The notes under the pieces: model-generated | Told to the model about the DNA's origin: nothing | The model's input: the letters and a program-made list of their open reading frames with translations, nothing else | Database searches by the model: none | Program-made: the position numbers and the translations under genes | Assembly (NCBI GenBank): GCA_039000515.1 | Contig: JBCFYV010000570.1 | Coordinates: 1 to 64,000 of the forward strand | DNA from: Timema cristinae | Taxonomy: Eukaryota; Arthropoda; Insecta; Phasmatodea; Timematidae | Direction: 5' to 3' | DNA: 64,000 bases | Shown here: positions 45,538 through 57,400 of the stretch, piece after piece | Layout: each line of letters begins with the position of its first letter | How positions within the stretch are numbered: the stretch's first letter is position 1

Positions 45538-48248
45538 ATGGCGTTCGACAGTAAAATCGATCGAGATTTTCTTATTGAACTTGTTCGCGATTAGCCACGT
45601 CTGTGGGATCAACGTGTAAAGGCTTACCACAATCGAGATCTAAAGCCAGGATTGTGGGAAGACATTGGAAGTAAATTACACGTGAAAGGTAAGTTGTGTT
45701 TGGTTTATTTACAGAAAATACTTTAGAAATTTATTGATGTAAAAATACATCACATTGAACTAATCATAGCCTTTTGTAAACGGGTTTAGTTACTAATTAA
45801 TTTATCGTTATTTATCGCTATATTCGTATCCCAGATAGCACATAATATCATATTACAACATTGTTAGAAAAAACTTCATATTTTAAAAACTATGCTCCAA
45901 TATGAATTCATAACTATATTACTAAAGTTTTGACAAAATTTTCATAATTATTTATAAAAACCTTCTGCAATATTTCAAAACTGTTTCAAGAATATTTTAT
46001 ATTTACTGTTCAGTTTTAAAATTTTTTAATTAATATATATCAAATATTTTTCAATATTTAAAATATATTTTCAGAATAGTCTTAAAAGCGTTTTAAAAAA
46101 AATTGAGCAATATTTTACCAATATAAAATAAATACATTTCTCAACATTTTAAAACATTGTCTTTCTACCAGGGTGTGTAAACTTGGTGCAACGTAGTTAA
46201 TACAAGATTGGGGTAAATATGACAAAGTAAGTTCACCACAAGAATGACAAATGTAAACTTTGTTTCTTAATTGAACACGCAAGATTAAAGGCTTTATAAG
46301 TCAAGCTAACGTCAAGCTTGTTAGATTGTTGTAGCAATCTTAGATAAGCTTGTAGCAAACTTACTGTGCTGTCTGGGATAAATTTAAATAACTTATTAAA
46401 TAAATGATTCCGTGGGGGTCCAAAATTTTATTTATAAAGATAAGATGAAATAATTTAGGCACATAAAGATTTTTTTTATCTTTGAACTGATACTTGTCAA
46501 AATTAAACCAAAACATCTTCACATTTTAAAATCAATAGGCCTACCTACAATAACTCTTTGTCTTATTTCATGTATGAGCATTCTTGTTCTGCCATGTGAC
46601 AGCACCAGGTCCATTAAAATAAGCTTTAAAGGCATTTCGAATGTTTTGAGCCTCCTTTGTACATCTATTGAACTTTCTAGCAGAGCCAGAAGATTCGGCT
46701 TGTTGTTTCCTGTAACTTTCCAAAGCTTCTTGCAAAATTGAAGGGTTTAAAAGTACCTTTCAAATCAATAATCAAGTTATGTAACAAGCAAATACACTTC
46801 ACAATACGTTCTGCTTTCTCCACTTCTGTTTCAATAGCCTTACCAAGTAAACGCAATTTTGCAGTCATAGTACCGAAAGCGCATTCTACGCATCTTCTTG
46901 CCCTTGACAGACGGTAATTGAACACTCTTTCTTCGTGTGATAGTCCCCTTCTTGAAAAAGGTTTCATGAGGTATACCTTAAGAGGGTAAGCATCGTCACC
47001 AAGAACAACAAATGGCATCTCCGATGCACTTCCTTCAAATGATGATGGCTTTGGTAACGTATCTTGAAAGTTTTCTAAAAATGTGTACATAGTAGAAGCA
47101 GTAAACGTTCCACCATCGCTCTGCTTCCCATAACCACCTACATCTATAAAAATAAAACGACACTGAGAGTCTGCGACACCTTGCAACACTATGGAAAAAA
47201 ACTGCTTGTAACAGCGATACATGGTTCCACTATCTTTAGGGCACTTGATCCGGACATGTTTTCCGTCAATACATCCAACAACGTTTGGAAAATTCCATCG
47301 CTTCTTAAATCCTGCTGCTATATTTATAAATTCTTCTTTAGAAGGAACTGCCATGTGCTGTGATGAAAGATGTTTCCATATTGCATCAGCAACCGAACCA
47401 ACAATTTTGCCAACAGTATAATCATTCATTCGAAAAACTTGGCTTAGAGCACGAAATGACATTCCAGTTGAAAAATACCTGAAACAATAATGATTTTTTA
47501 CTTGATGTTCTACATTATTAATTGTTGTTTAAAATACCAAATGCATTAGAAACGTTTCTGTGTTTCAGGAAATATAGCCAAGAAGACATGGGAAAATCTG
47601 AGGGATTCGTACAGAAAGAAACTCAAAGCACGTAACAAAACTAGAAGCGGCCAATAAGCGGACAACAGTGATGAGAAGTGGCCATTTTATGCGTCCATGG
47701 ACTTCTTGAGGGATATCTTGATTCCTCGAGAAGGTTCAGGGAATCTACTATATTCAACCAAGGCTGTCAGTAGTAGTCCTATAAATGAGGAAGAGGTGGA
47801 AGAACCTGTTATACTGGACGACCAATTCATTGATTCCCCACCTTCTGGTTGTATCAGTGTTCCTTCGGTGACAAACACACGAGAAAGTGCATCCAAGGAA
47901 ACAGTTAATTTACATGTAAAATCCACTGAGACACGAAATAAAGTTTCAAAGCCACTAAAGAGAAAAGCCGATATTATTAGATACCAAGCTCTTGATTTGG
48001 AAAGACAAAAAGTAAAACTGCTGGAAGAACGTTTCTCGGGGAAGACGAGAAAAGAGGATGATGAAGACTATTTATTTTTAATGAGTTTGTTGCCATCAAT
48101 CAAGAAACTAGATAGCATACAAAAAATGAGATTGAGAATGTCAATGCTGGAAAGTGTCACTCTAGAGTTGGAAAGAAAGAGTTTCAGAGGCACAAACTCT
48201 AATGGAGGAGTAACTTCATCGTATTCAGGATCTTTTCTTCAGGGTTAA
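45538..48248 (+). pseudogene. MADF-BESS accessory protein of Harbinger element 1 (two exons)
   Basis: Exon 1 (45538-45688) reads MAFDSKIDRDFLIELVRD, a stop, then PRLWDQRVKAYHNRDLKPGL and WEDIGSKLHVK, the first half of a MADF domain. The donor GTAAGT follows. Exon 2 starts at 47569 after TTTCAG and completes the domain (GNIAKKTWENLRDSYRKKLK). A stop follows at GQ*ADN, and the frame then stays open from 47697 to 48248: an acidic linker, KPLKRKADIIRYQALDLERQ, and a BESS motif (EDYLFLMSLLPSIKKLDSIQ, KMRLRMSML). MADF binds DNA and BESS mediates protein contacts. Two in-frame stops make it a pseudogene, although both splice sites remain good. Confidence 0.8.
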
Positions 48249-48507
48249 CACAATCTCTGAAGTTAGAGTGTGTTGCAAGATCTTCCTTAATGGCTTCTAG
48301 AATGTAGTCAAAAGTTTCAATCTGCATCCTATGGTAATCTTTGTATTTATCTGGATAATCTCTCATTGGCCAACTAGTTTTGAAAAACTCACTGTCACTT
48401 CTATCATCATTAAAATCATGAGTCCACGTTCTTGTGTTCTCCTCAAAAAGGCAGTAATTTGAGTCCAGTAGGAGGAAAAGTTCCAAATCTTCTTCCGAGT
48501 CACTCAT
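46677..48507 (-). CDS. Harbinger DDE transposase (DDE_Tnp_4), two exons
   Basis: Exon 1 (48507-about 48215) encodes an acidic start and the helical FDYILEAIKEDLATHSNFRD, then PEEKIL. Exon 2 (47478-46677) starts YFSTGMSFRALSQVFRMNDY (a helix-turn-helix), then the catalytic blocks VVGCIDGKHVRIKCP (first Asp), FIDVGGYGKQSDGGTF (second Asp), and RRCVECAFGTM (Glu). The joined frame TMK-YFSTG is correct if the exon 1 donor is GTTACT, which is weak; the acceptor TTTCAG is good. Exon 2 has no stop. The enzyme would cut and paste the element. Its intron contains MADF exon 2 on the other strand. I cannot tell whether it is active. Confidence 0.75.
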
Positions 48508-48678
48508 TACGTAAAATTATCGTTTCACTTCAAATTATGTTGAATCACTGACAATAGTTCCAGCAAACTGTCGGAAAAGATCTGTTGCCAATGTAGGCAC
48601 ACCTGCCGGGGTAAATCTGATCAGGAAACCGTGTCTGACCGGAACGGAGGCATTCTGTATCCAATGTAGGTGCAGCCT

Positions 48679-48735
48679 TAGACGCCAACGCGACCAGTGC
48701 CATTAGTCTCTTATCGAGACATCTATATTGATTCC
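48679..48735 (+). mobile_element. I-like copy D, resumed ORF1 piece after the Harbinger insertion
   Basis: GCGACCAGTGCCATTAGTC and following bases match copy B ORF1 (GAGACCCGTGCCACTGACC) at exactly the offset expected if the Harbinger element and one 3-base duplication are removed. Homology fades after TCGAGA near 48720. The rest of copy D is missing. Confidence 0.65.
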
Positions 48736-48745
48736 GCGAGACGAT

Positions 48746-48897
48746 TGAATTGTATCCATTCTGAATGGTACCCATTCAGACATTTCTTAAACAAGCACCA
48801 CAAATAAAAAGTCTGATTTGTATCTATTCTGAATGGTAGCAATTCAGACATTTTCTTAGACGAGCACCACAAATAAAAAGTCTGAATTGTATCCACA
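48746..48897. repeat. 68/69-bp tandem duplication
   Basis: Units 48746-48813 and 48814-48882 are nearly identical (shared GAGCACCACAAATAAAAAGTC end, or AAGCACC in unit 1), and a third unit starts at 48883. Unit 1 contains TCTGAATGG-TAC-CCATTCAGA, a perfect 9-bp hairpin stem. Confidence 0.85.
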
Positions 48898-48985
48898 AGA
48901 AGTATTTGCTTTATACCCACAGAATTCTGAATTGTATCCATTTAATTGCGGTACCACTAGTCTGATAGATGGCAGCAGAAGAAAC

Positions 48986-49063
48986 TCGCCTTAACTCATT
49001 CCATGTTTACTAGAGAGCAGCACATATCCTTAACTCATTCCGGGGTAACTAGAGAGCAGCACT
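48986..49063. repeat. 39-bp tandem duplication
   Basis: CCTTAACTCATTCC ... ACTAGAGAGCAGCAC occurs twice with a 39-base period (48989 and 49028). No function suggested. Confidence 0.8.
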
Positions 49064-49560
49064 ATCTCTATATTAATATAAAAAAATATAATCTTTTTAC
49101 TTATTGTCTTATTACTTTCAAATCTAAACACGGATTTTAGGACTTATTTTTATAAACATTACAGAATACCGTAGAATGGGGTGACTCTGGACACTTTTTA
49201 GTACATTTTTAGTTTCATTTAGATTAGCTTTAGTTCAAACAGTTTGAAAAAATTATCTAAGCAAGATCTGACCCTTAGCAAATATATAAATGCTAAATAT
49301 CATGTCTGTAAGCTAAAATATATTAAAAAATAAATAAATTATAATGTCCGGAGAAACCCCTTGTTGTGGGGTGACTCCGGACACCTATATGTTTACTTTT
49401 AAAAACCTAAGTTAGATATGAGTGAGGTGACTTCGGTCACTATTAATTGGTAAATATATATATATATATTTCACACACAACATTTATATTTCAACTTAAA
49501 ATAAAGTTACATACAAGTTTAAATAGACTATATATACAGATAAACACACATATAACTATT
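49064..49560. other. AT-rich stretch with a repeated GGGGTGACTC(C/T)GGACAC motif
   Basis: The motif is at 49178-49194 and 49368-49384, with a weaker third form near 49424. The second lies in a hairpin with GTCCGGAG at 49346-49353 and CTCCGGAC at 49376-49383, and CCCC/GGGG inside. An (AT)n run lies at about 49453-49468. It directly follows the 3' end of the pogo-like gene on the minus strand, so it may be its 3' UTR or a terminal part of that element. Confidence 0.45.
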
Positions 49561-49925
49561 CTACATATTCAACATTGACAAACTTGAACATAAACCGTCC
49601 TCGTCTTAAATCCACTGTTTTTTTTAGTTTACGAACAATTTGAGTTTTTTCTATAGAACACTAATCCTCTATTTCAGGAAAAATAAAATATGTCTCTTTC
49701 TTAGAGGTTTTCTTCCGCATAAAGCACATTTGAAGTTTTCTGCCATCATTGCCTACAATCTTTCCGATGAAAAATCGATCACGTTTATTAGTGTCAAATT
49801 TTACTAAAAGGAAATCATCAATGTTAACTGAAAAATTTGGCAGCTCATCAGGTTCATCTAAATTGCTTGAAATAGAAGGTTCAAGTATCTCTTTAACAAC
49901 TGTTTCTCCTGAGTCTGAGCTGTTA
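49561..49925 (-). pseudogene. MULE-pogo chimeric gene, C-terminal part (left of the Harbinger insertion)
   Basis: From 49925 down it reads SSDSGETVVKEILEPSISSN and DEPDELPNFSVNID, then DDFLLVKFDTNKRDRFFIGK and LQMCFMRKKTSKKETYFIFP, EIED, a stop, and a short further stretch ending at 49561. A terminal DFVLVKF ... FVFPEVED segment is typical of the tail of pogo/Tigger DDE_1-type proteins in arthropods (recalled). It is the continuation of the exon that ends at 60130. The in-frame TAG after EIED is either the true end or a mutation. Confidence 0.65.
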
Positions 49926-50113
49926 CTGTTGATTCACACGCTCGCCGAAAATATATAGCAGAGCCGAGTATCCGCTCTGCCTAGTAGCGCTGCAGTTCAT
50001 GCACTAGCGGAAAGTTGAGAATGTCTGTTTACCCATGATGCATTGAGATGACGATTTTAAAACCAGCTGATTGCCTCCATTTTTGTTTGTGTTGATAACC
50101 TGTCAAACTGATT

Positions 50114-53100
50114 ATGGAAAGAAAAAGGAAAATAGCACTGCTTGCAGCTTTATACATTGAAGAAGAACAATGTGTGAACACCTATAGACGCTGGTATGAA
50201 CGACCTCATATTTCGGAAAGAAAGGTACGTTCTAATTGTAATAATTCTTAAATATTGAGCTCATTTGTCAAATCCAACAAACGAAATTTGTTTTCAAAAA
50301 ATAAAATCAGACTGGTCTCTGGCGTGTTAATAATATTTTCTACAACAAAACAAATATTAAATTTTTGCAATACACTAATACCTATTTTAAAACTTTAATA
50401 AAACTTAAAACCCACACTAACTATATTTTGGGTAAAACTAAATTAGATTAAATAAAAGTATTAACAAAGATGCAACTTCTGAGTAATTTGCCTTTTCAAA
50501 TAAAATTGTTGATAGAATTGGGAGATACATTATAATTTGCCCAAACGAAAATGATAGGAAGTTTGTCCTAATAGGCGAATATTAGCCTACAACTATAGGC
50601 CCTAATAATTTGGTATAATCTGAGTAGGTGGTAGGTCTTTCAAGTTAAATGAACCAACCATGGCTAGTTTAAGATAAATTTTTGGGTCAATAACATTTAG
50701 GCCTACACTTTTTTTTTAAAAAAGAGTAAAAAATAATTATTTTGACTAAACACTTAAAATTAATATTAGAAAAAAAAAGAAGTCAGCCATCTATAAACTA
50801 AGTCAAACTCAAATTTTGTAAATGGCATATTATTTATTTATTCCCATTACCCAACACTATATTATAAATCTATTAGTGAATTAAGATTAATCAAACTTGC
50901 ACACATACATAATATACTGAACCATTATTAATTATAATAATTACCATAAATAAAAATGATATGTTATGTGTTCATAATAAAAAAAAAGAGATAGGCCTTT
51001 GGGTTTATAATAAATAAAAGATGTATCAACCCAGCTTAATCTAAACTTCAAAGTATATTAAAATTAAAATTAAAATAAAACAAACTTTTGGCCGAATTAA
51101 TACATTTAGAGCCTATTTATTTCCAAGCATGGTGTGTATTTTGAAAGAAACATTTTAATTAATGATTTAATAAACTATTCTAAATATTTCAAAGGGTGAC
51201 TTTTTGTGTCTTATGTTATTAATAACACTGTAAGGTTTTTTTTGTAAAAAAATACAGCCTGGTTTCTCAAAAGACAGTATAAACATTATTTACCCTAAAT
51301 TTACCTCAAAATAAAATGAATAACAGTTTAACTGGTCCCTTAATTATATTGGACATTTTAAAGTTAAAAAACTATTTAGGCTAGTGAAACCTTACTAAAA
51401 TCTTTAATTTGTTTTTATTTATACCATTTCAGAAACAGGGTGATTTTTATTCACTCTTGCAAGTCACTCGGTTGAGTGACCCCGAATGTTTTTTTAAATA
51501 TTTTGCGTGTGACACCCGAAATATTTGACAATTTACTGTCACTGGTAAGCCCACTAATTCATAAAAGGTCTGTGGGGCGAGAGGCACTTCCCACGGGTCT
51601 GAGGCTTGGTCTTACCTTAAGGTGAGATTGTACTTTATTATAATATTTTATATATGTAGTAGGCCTCTTTTAAAGCTATATTAGTGAATAATTTTTAAAT
51701 ATAAGGCATAAGGAACATATTTATTACTTTTATAACTATTTTCACAAAATTACTAAAGTTTATACTTTGGTTTCTAATGTAATGCAAATTGTGTCCATAT
51801 CATAGATTTGAAAATCTTATATAGAATTTAAATAAACTGCATAACATATTAAACATGATAGTTATGTGCCCACCAAAGTTATATCATTTCAACCATCTTG
51901 CTTTCATTCAAATACTTTAGTTCCTTAAATGTATTTACTACCTACTACAGCCAATAAATGTTTGGAGGTCATATGTAATATTTGGTGATTTTAGGTATTT
52001 AGCATCAGGGGATTCGATGTGTTCAATGTCATTCCAACATAGAATCGGAAAAAGCACTTCAAGTGCAATAATTAGATAAACATGTGAATCATTATGGATC
52101 ACACTAGTGAATGATGTGCTTAAAATGCCTTCCAAACAACGCTGGGAAGAGATTGAAAGGGACTTTAATAGAATGTGGCAGGTTCCCAATTGTGTCGGTG
52201 CTATCGATGAAAAGCATGTTATTATTCAAGTAAGTGTGGATATTTATGGAACCTCTCCCTTAAATATATACTTTTGTTTAATCGACTTGAAATACAAGTC
52301 TTATTTTTAAACTTAAATTTGATGAATACACTAAATAGCAATAGTTTTATAATAGCTTGTTTGTCAAATATAAAATATAAACTACTTGTTTCAGTGTCCT
52401 CATAATGCATACACAAAGCATTGTGCTTCTTGCAAGCTGTGATGCATGATATCGTTTTACCATGGTCGATATAGGTGCATATGGCAGACAAAGTGATGGT
52501 GGAATTTTTGCAGTTTCGAATATGGGGAAAAACATCCTGCAAAATAATTTATTAGTCCCCCCACCGAAAAAGCTGCCATGCACAAATGTGTCTGTGCCCC
52601 ATGTGTTCCTGGCAGATGAAGCCTTCCCATTAAAATCAAATATCCTTAGACCCTTCCCGGGAAAATTTTTGGATAACAGAAAGACTATATACAATTATAG
52701 ACAAAGCAGAGGAAGAAGAGTAATCGAAAATACTTTTGGCATTCTCGCAGCAATGTAAGAAATATTTTAGCTTAACTTTTTTTATAATCCTAAATTTTAT
52801 AATATTTATTATATTAAAAAAGTTGTTTCAATATACAGGTATTTTAAATATTCATGACAGTTTTTTGTTTACACTTTAAAACCGACTGTTAATTAAAACT
52901 TAATTCATTTCAACAAATGAACTAAAATTTCTAATTCAAATTTAGTAGTGGGCCACAAATATAAAATTCTTCAAAATAATTCTGAGGGTTGTGGGTGAGA
53001 GAAAGAGTGTCAAAGTGATATTTTGCAAAACCACTTCAAAAATACTTTATTTAAATATTGAAGAGTCAAGATTTATTTATCATAACACTATGAAAACAGC

Positions 53101-54123
53101 TAGTCTAACATATCATTCATTCTCTCAATAAACTTGACTCCTTGTTATTAGTGAAAAACAAGTTAAATTTATCTTAATATATTACATTTACAATAATAAT
53201 AGGCTTACAAGATTAAATAGAATAACAATGATTCTAATTGTCTCCTAATTTAATTTGAAACTTTCTTTTTTGATAGTATTATGAGGGAGCGCTGGAAAAT
53301 GCCCCTCAGCTTAAATAGTAACCACCATGCAAATTTAAATATCTAACCTAGCTAAACTATCAAAACACTTCATTGTTTTATTAAGAGGTATTGTTAAATC
53401 CATAATTTTGATTATTTTACTCACTTAAAAAAAAGGTGGGAAGTTGTACTTTTATCTCTCAAGGTTTTTCAATCCAACGCAGAACCCTTGTTGGAAATCA
53501 TTGTATTAGAGCAAAATGTGCAAATTCATAATATAGTTGAAAATACTTCAAAAGTAGACCTAAATTATTAGAAATTTTTCTAGCACTTTTACAAAGTTCA
53601 AAAATGTAATTTAGGGAAATAAACAATTACAGGTTATTCAGTTTTAAACATTTTTTAAAAGTTTTATTTACAAATATACAAATGTACACAACTCTTTCAT
53701 CAACAGTCTTTCATTCTTGAATATTCTCTTCTTGCATATTCTCTGAAAAATAAAAATAAAATTTGTTTGAATATGTGTTAGCTGTATAAAATTACAAAAA
53801 ATTGATTATATTGTAGGTGGAGAATTTTCAGAAAACCAATTGTGGCTTCTGTTGGAACTGTGGAGAGCATTATAAAGGCATGTGTGTGCCTCCACAATTT
53901 AATGACAGAAATTTCAGCAACTAAATACATGCCTAAATATTATGCTGACAGTGATGGTGATGCACAAGATGGCGCTTGGCGTAAAGAACCAACAGCGGCT
54001 ATGCAACCTGTTGGTCAAGTGGGGTGTAATAATCACAGCCAAGAAGCATATAATATAAGAGAGGCATTCACAGAGTTCTTCAGTGGTGTTGGGCAAGTCG
54101 AATGGCAATGGCAAAAGGTTTAA
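50114..54123 (+). pseudogene. PIF/Harbinger DDE transposase of element 2 (five exons, broken)
   Basis: Exons: 50114-50224 (MERKRKIALLAALYIEEEQ), 51433-51621 (DFYSLLQVTRLSDPE, then ILRVTPEIFDNLLSL after a frame slip in a T run, ending SVGREALPTGLRLGLTLR), 51995-52229 (YLASGDSMCSMSFQHRIGKS ... QVPNCVGAIDEKHVIIQ, first Asp), 52395-52754 ([15 protein letters not shown], second Asp; [20 protein letters not shown], Glu), 53817-54123 (WRIFRKPIVASVGTVESI ... ACVCLHNLMTE). All junctions are GT-AG and in phase. Breaks: frameshift in exon 2, stop after SSAIIR in exon 3, frameshift plus stop near 52410-52445. The usual GKHV is EKHV here (DEKHV). About 390 codons, normal for the family. Confidence 0.85.
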
Positions 54124-54486
54124 GTCATTTTTTAAACAAAGAGACATGTCTAGAAATTTATCAGGGGACACTTCTATTAATGCCTATTAAATCTATTAGC
54201 TAGAAAATGCATGGATTGCTAACAAATTTGTGTTTACTGGAGTATGTATAAGAGTTGGGTCCATTATATAATTAAAATTAATACCGGGGGCGTGCCATGT
54301 TCACTTTTTCAATTCAAAGTAAATTCAAATAATATGAAATAACTTAATCAAGAATCAATAAACAGAACCGAAGTTTGAATAATCTTATTTAAAATCTTTT
54401 ATCTTCTAAGGGGTGCACATAACACAGAAATACACTGATTGATAATATATTTTTATTTGTATATATTTGTATTTTACCTTGTTCCT

Positions 54487-57400
54487 CTAAAATTGAGACC
54501 AGTTGGCTATGAAGTTGAATTTTTGCCCTCTCTTTTGTAGTTTTTTTTTTATTTCCTTAAGAAGAGGAAGTAGGCTCGACAGCCACTGCATATCAGGATC
54601 TGGTTCCTTTTCCAGTTCTTTTAGGATCTTTGAATGGAACTCCATATTTGGTGCAGGTGGTTTCCTTTTAGTTGCAACTACAAACATAAAATCATACTTT
54701 TGTACATAATGGTTAATTTGTTTTAGTTATTATACATATTGTACTCTATTTATATTGTAAATTATGTTTAGTTTAATAATTTAAGTTGTACTATATCATG
54801 GTCACATTTATTGCACATAATGTTTTACCCAGTTCACACGTATAACATGATACACTATTTGATTAATATAATGGCTTCATTGCCATTTTTTGTTGTTGAA
54901 AAATCTTCAAATGTTACCTATAAATATTTACTTGATCATTTCTAAAGTCTACAAATATGAATAAAGGTTTATTTTCAAATGTTTTTTTTTTTTTCCTTTC
55001 TAAACAGTTGAAACTAATATACTTGGGGTTCAATCTATTATAAATTACTCCCTTCTGCTACAGGTGTAAAAATCAAGAGTTCGAGATGGGGCTGGGAATG
55101 GGGGAGGCATACATCTCTTGGAAATTGGACTTTCCCCATAATGGGGTCCACATATGAATGGCATATAAAAATTAAGTAAATTATGGTGTTCATTTACAAT
55201 TTTACTATTTATTTTATATACTACAAGCTAGGGGTGTGTGAAGCTTCAAAACAAACATCAGCTTCAACTTCGTTCCGCCAACATTCTGATCTGTTTTTTA
55301 CATTACAAATTAACATAATATACAGATAATCTGTAGTAATCAAATGCATGTTGTGATACTAACTTGAATAGTAAGATTAACATTAAATATTACAAACAAT
55401 TATGCAATAAAACATTTTCCAAGTAGCTTTAGTGCACAAAATAATATAATATTTCTTGAAGCATAAGACAACTAAAAGAAAATATTCAAGCTATGATTTG
55501 AGTTCAAATTGAAAAAGTGGACTTCATACACCCCTACTACAAGCCAAATACTAACTTCATTATTTTGTTTAACAATTTTATAATATTGGGAATTGATAAA
55601 AATAAAGACAATTAAACGTATAAAGGAAACCATGCCAGGCATTTTTCATAAAATTTTTACTTATTAGTTTGTTTCATTTTGTTATCTATTTTTATTAAGT
55701 TCCAATATTATCAATTCATTATTTTAATATTCACCTACAAGATGTAATTTTGTTGTACCACTGACCGTGTTAAGATTTTAAATTAAAAAGTGTGTTTCTT
55801 GCAAAGAGAAAAGGAGTCAAATATTGTTTCTATGATCTTTTTAAGATCTCCCAACCCTCAGAGAAAAATGAGCTTTTTGTTTACCTCTTTTCGGAATTTC
55901 TAAATCTGCCGGATAAGCTCGAGGCCCAGGTTCCATCTGGATAGATGTAGAAGGAATGTCTAGAATTAAAACATAACAAACATTGGTTTAATGTGTGGTA
56001 AAACAACACATATTCAGAAAAAAAATATTTATGGCGATTTAAGGTGGGGTCATTGAGGCTATAGCTTAACATCTATTTTTTAAGTGATTACAATGCTATT
56101 CGACTTGTGCATGATTAAAAGATAAATGTAAGTGGTTTAAATTATATATAAAAAGCTACATTCAAAGAGTTTTATAAATAGTAGCCTGACTCAGTTCTCT
56201 GGAGCTGTATGATTGGGCGAGAAGCTCAGCTAGCATAACCTCAAAATACCTGCCATTCACATTGATTCTGTTTTGTGACATCTTAGTTACATTTGTATAG
56301 TCATTATATAATAAATTTATTTCAAACAAAACATCAATAGGCATGTGGACTTAATATCACATTTGTTTTGTTTGTCAGTTATGAGGAGGTTGAGATTTGT
56401 ATACTGGCCGGGTGTACTTGGTATGATTTTTCCTAAACATTCACCTCCTCTACCTTCACAAAAATATGTGTACATTTCCTCTAAATTCTAACTACCCCTC
56501 TAGTGTTTGTACATGCGAATGGTCGAAACTGGTATCCAAACAAAGTAAAATAAAACTATATTTTGAACGCTTGTGATTTATCAAGGAGTAGTGACGATGG
56601 TCTCGAAACAAATATATATAGGTCTAATCCTGCAACCACAGATTTATAGGTTCTATTATGGGTGGCAAAGAGATTTTAGACATTGGCCCATCAGCTTTGG
56701 GGTTCTGCAAGGTTGAGAGGGGGTGGTGGGTAAGAGAATCAAAAGTGTTTTTTCAGGTGCTAGTAATAATTCTTGTTAATGTGCATGAACAATATGATAA
56801 TAAGAAAAATAGTTGGTTTTACCTTTTTCTCTATTATTTTGAGACGAGTCCCATCGGTCCATAGGGAAAGGTAGGCCCAGTTCTTCACAGGGAGGATAAG
56901 CTCGCAGCAAATCTAATTAAAAAGAAAATTCACATTTTATATAGTAGGCCTTTTTAAAAACTTAATTATTAGTTATAGAATGCAAAGCAAATACAGCCTT
57001 AAAGAAAAATCTACCAAAATGTTATTTTTTTTAAACAACCTTTATGCTTTCTTAAGGATTGCTTTGGGGTTATATGAACATTTGCACATTTTCAATCCAC
57101 TTAATTATTCTTTGAGATACTATAGATATAACGGGGATAGTCGGAGGTTGGCCGACACCCCTGCTTCCCCCACCCCCTAACGCTTATTTATCTTAAATAC
57201 TACACCCCAATTTAATGATTTACTTTTGGCAATGAACTGGAACTGAAACCGCTCCAAAAAGTTGCTCCCTCACCTGTGTTGGATTTTGTGGACCCCTGTG
57301 TACTGGTGTCAAAAGTGCCAGCATTTTCATCGCTCTGCAAGCTCAATTGTTATGTAAAACAAGAAAATTTGTATTTATTTTTTTTAGCTTAGAAAAAATC

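Larger units (their letters stand above)
45311..48678. mobile_element. PIF/Harbinger DNA transposon, 3.4 kb, with two interdigitated genes
   Basis: A 22-bp perfect inverted repeat (45307-45328 and 48660-48681, core GGCTGCACCTACATTGGA) bounds the element. The flanks are TAA on the left and TTA on the right. It contains a MADF-BESS gene on the plus strand (45538-45688, 47569-48248) and a DDE transposase on the minus strand (48507-48215, 47478-46677). Removing 45311-48678 and one 3-base flank re-aligns copy D with copies B and C base for base in length. 45720-46640 is AT-rich intronic sequence with no other gene. Confidence 0.88.

Noticed and set aside
46000..46150. AT-rich direct and inverted repeats as an origin or CRISPR-like array
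   Set aside because: Irregular AT-rich intronic sequence with no constant spacing; the organism is eukaryotic.
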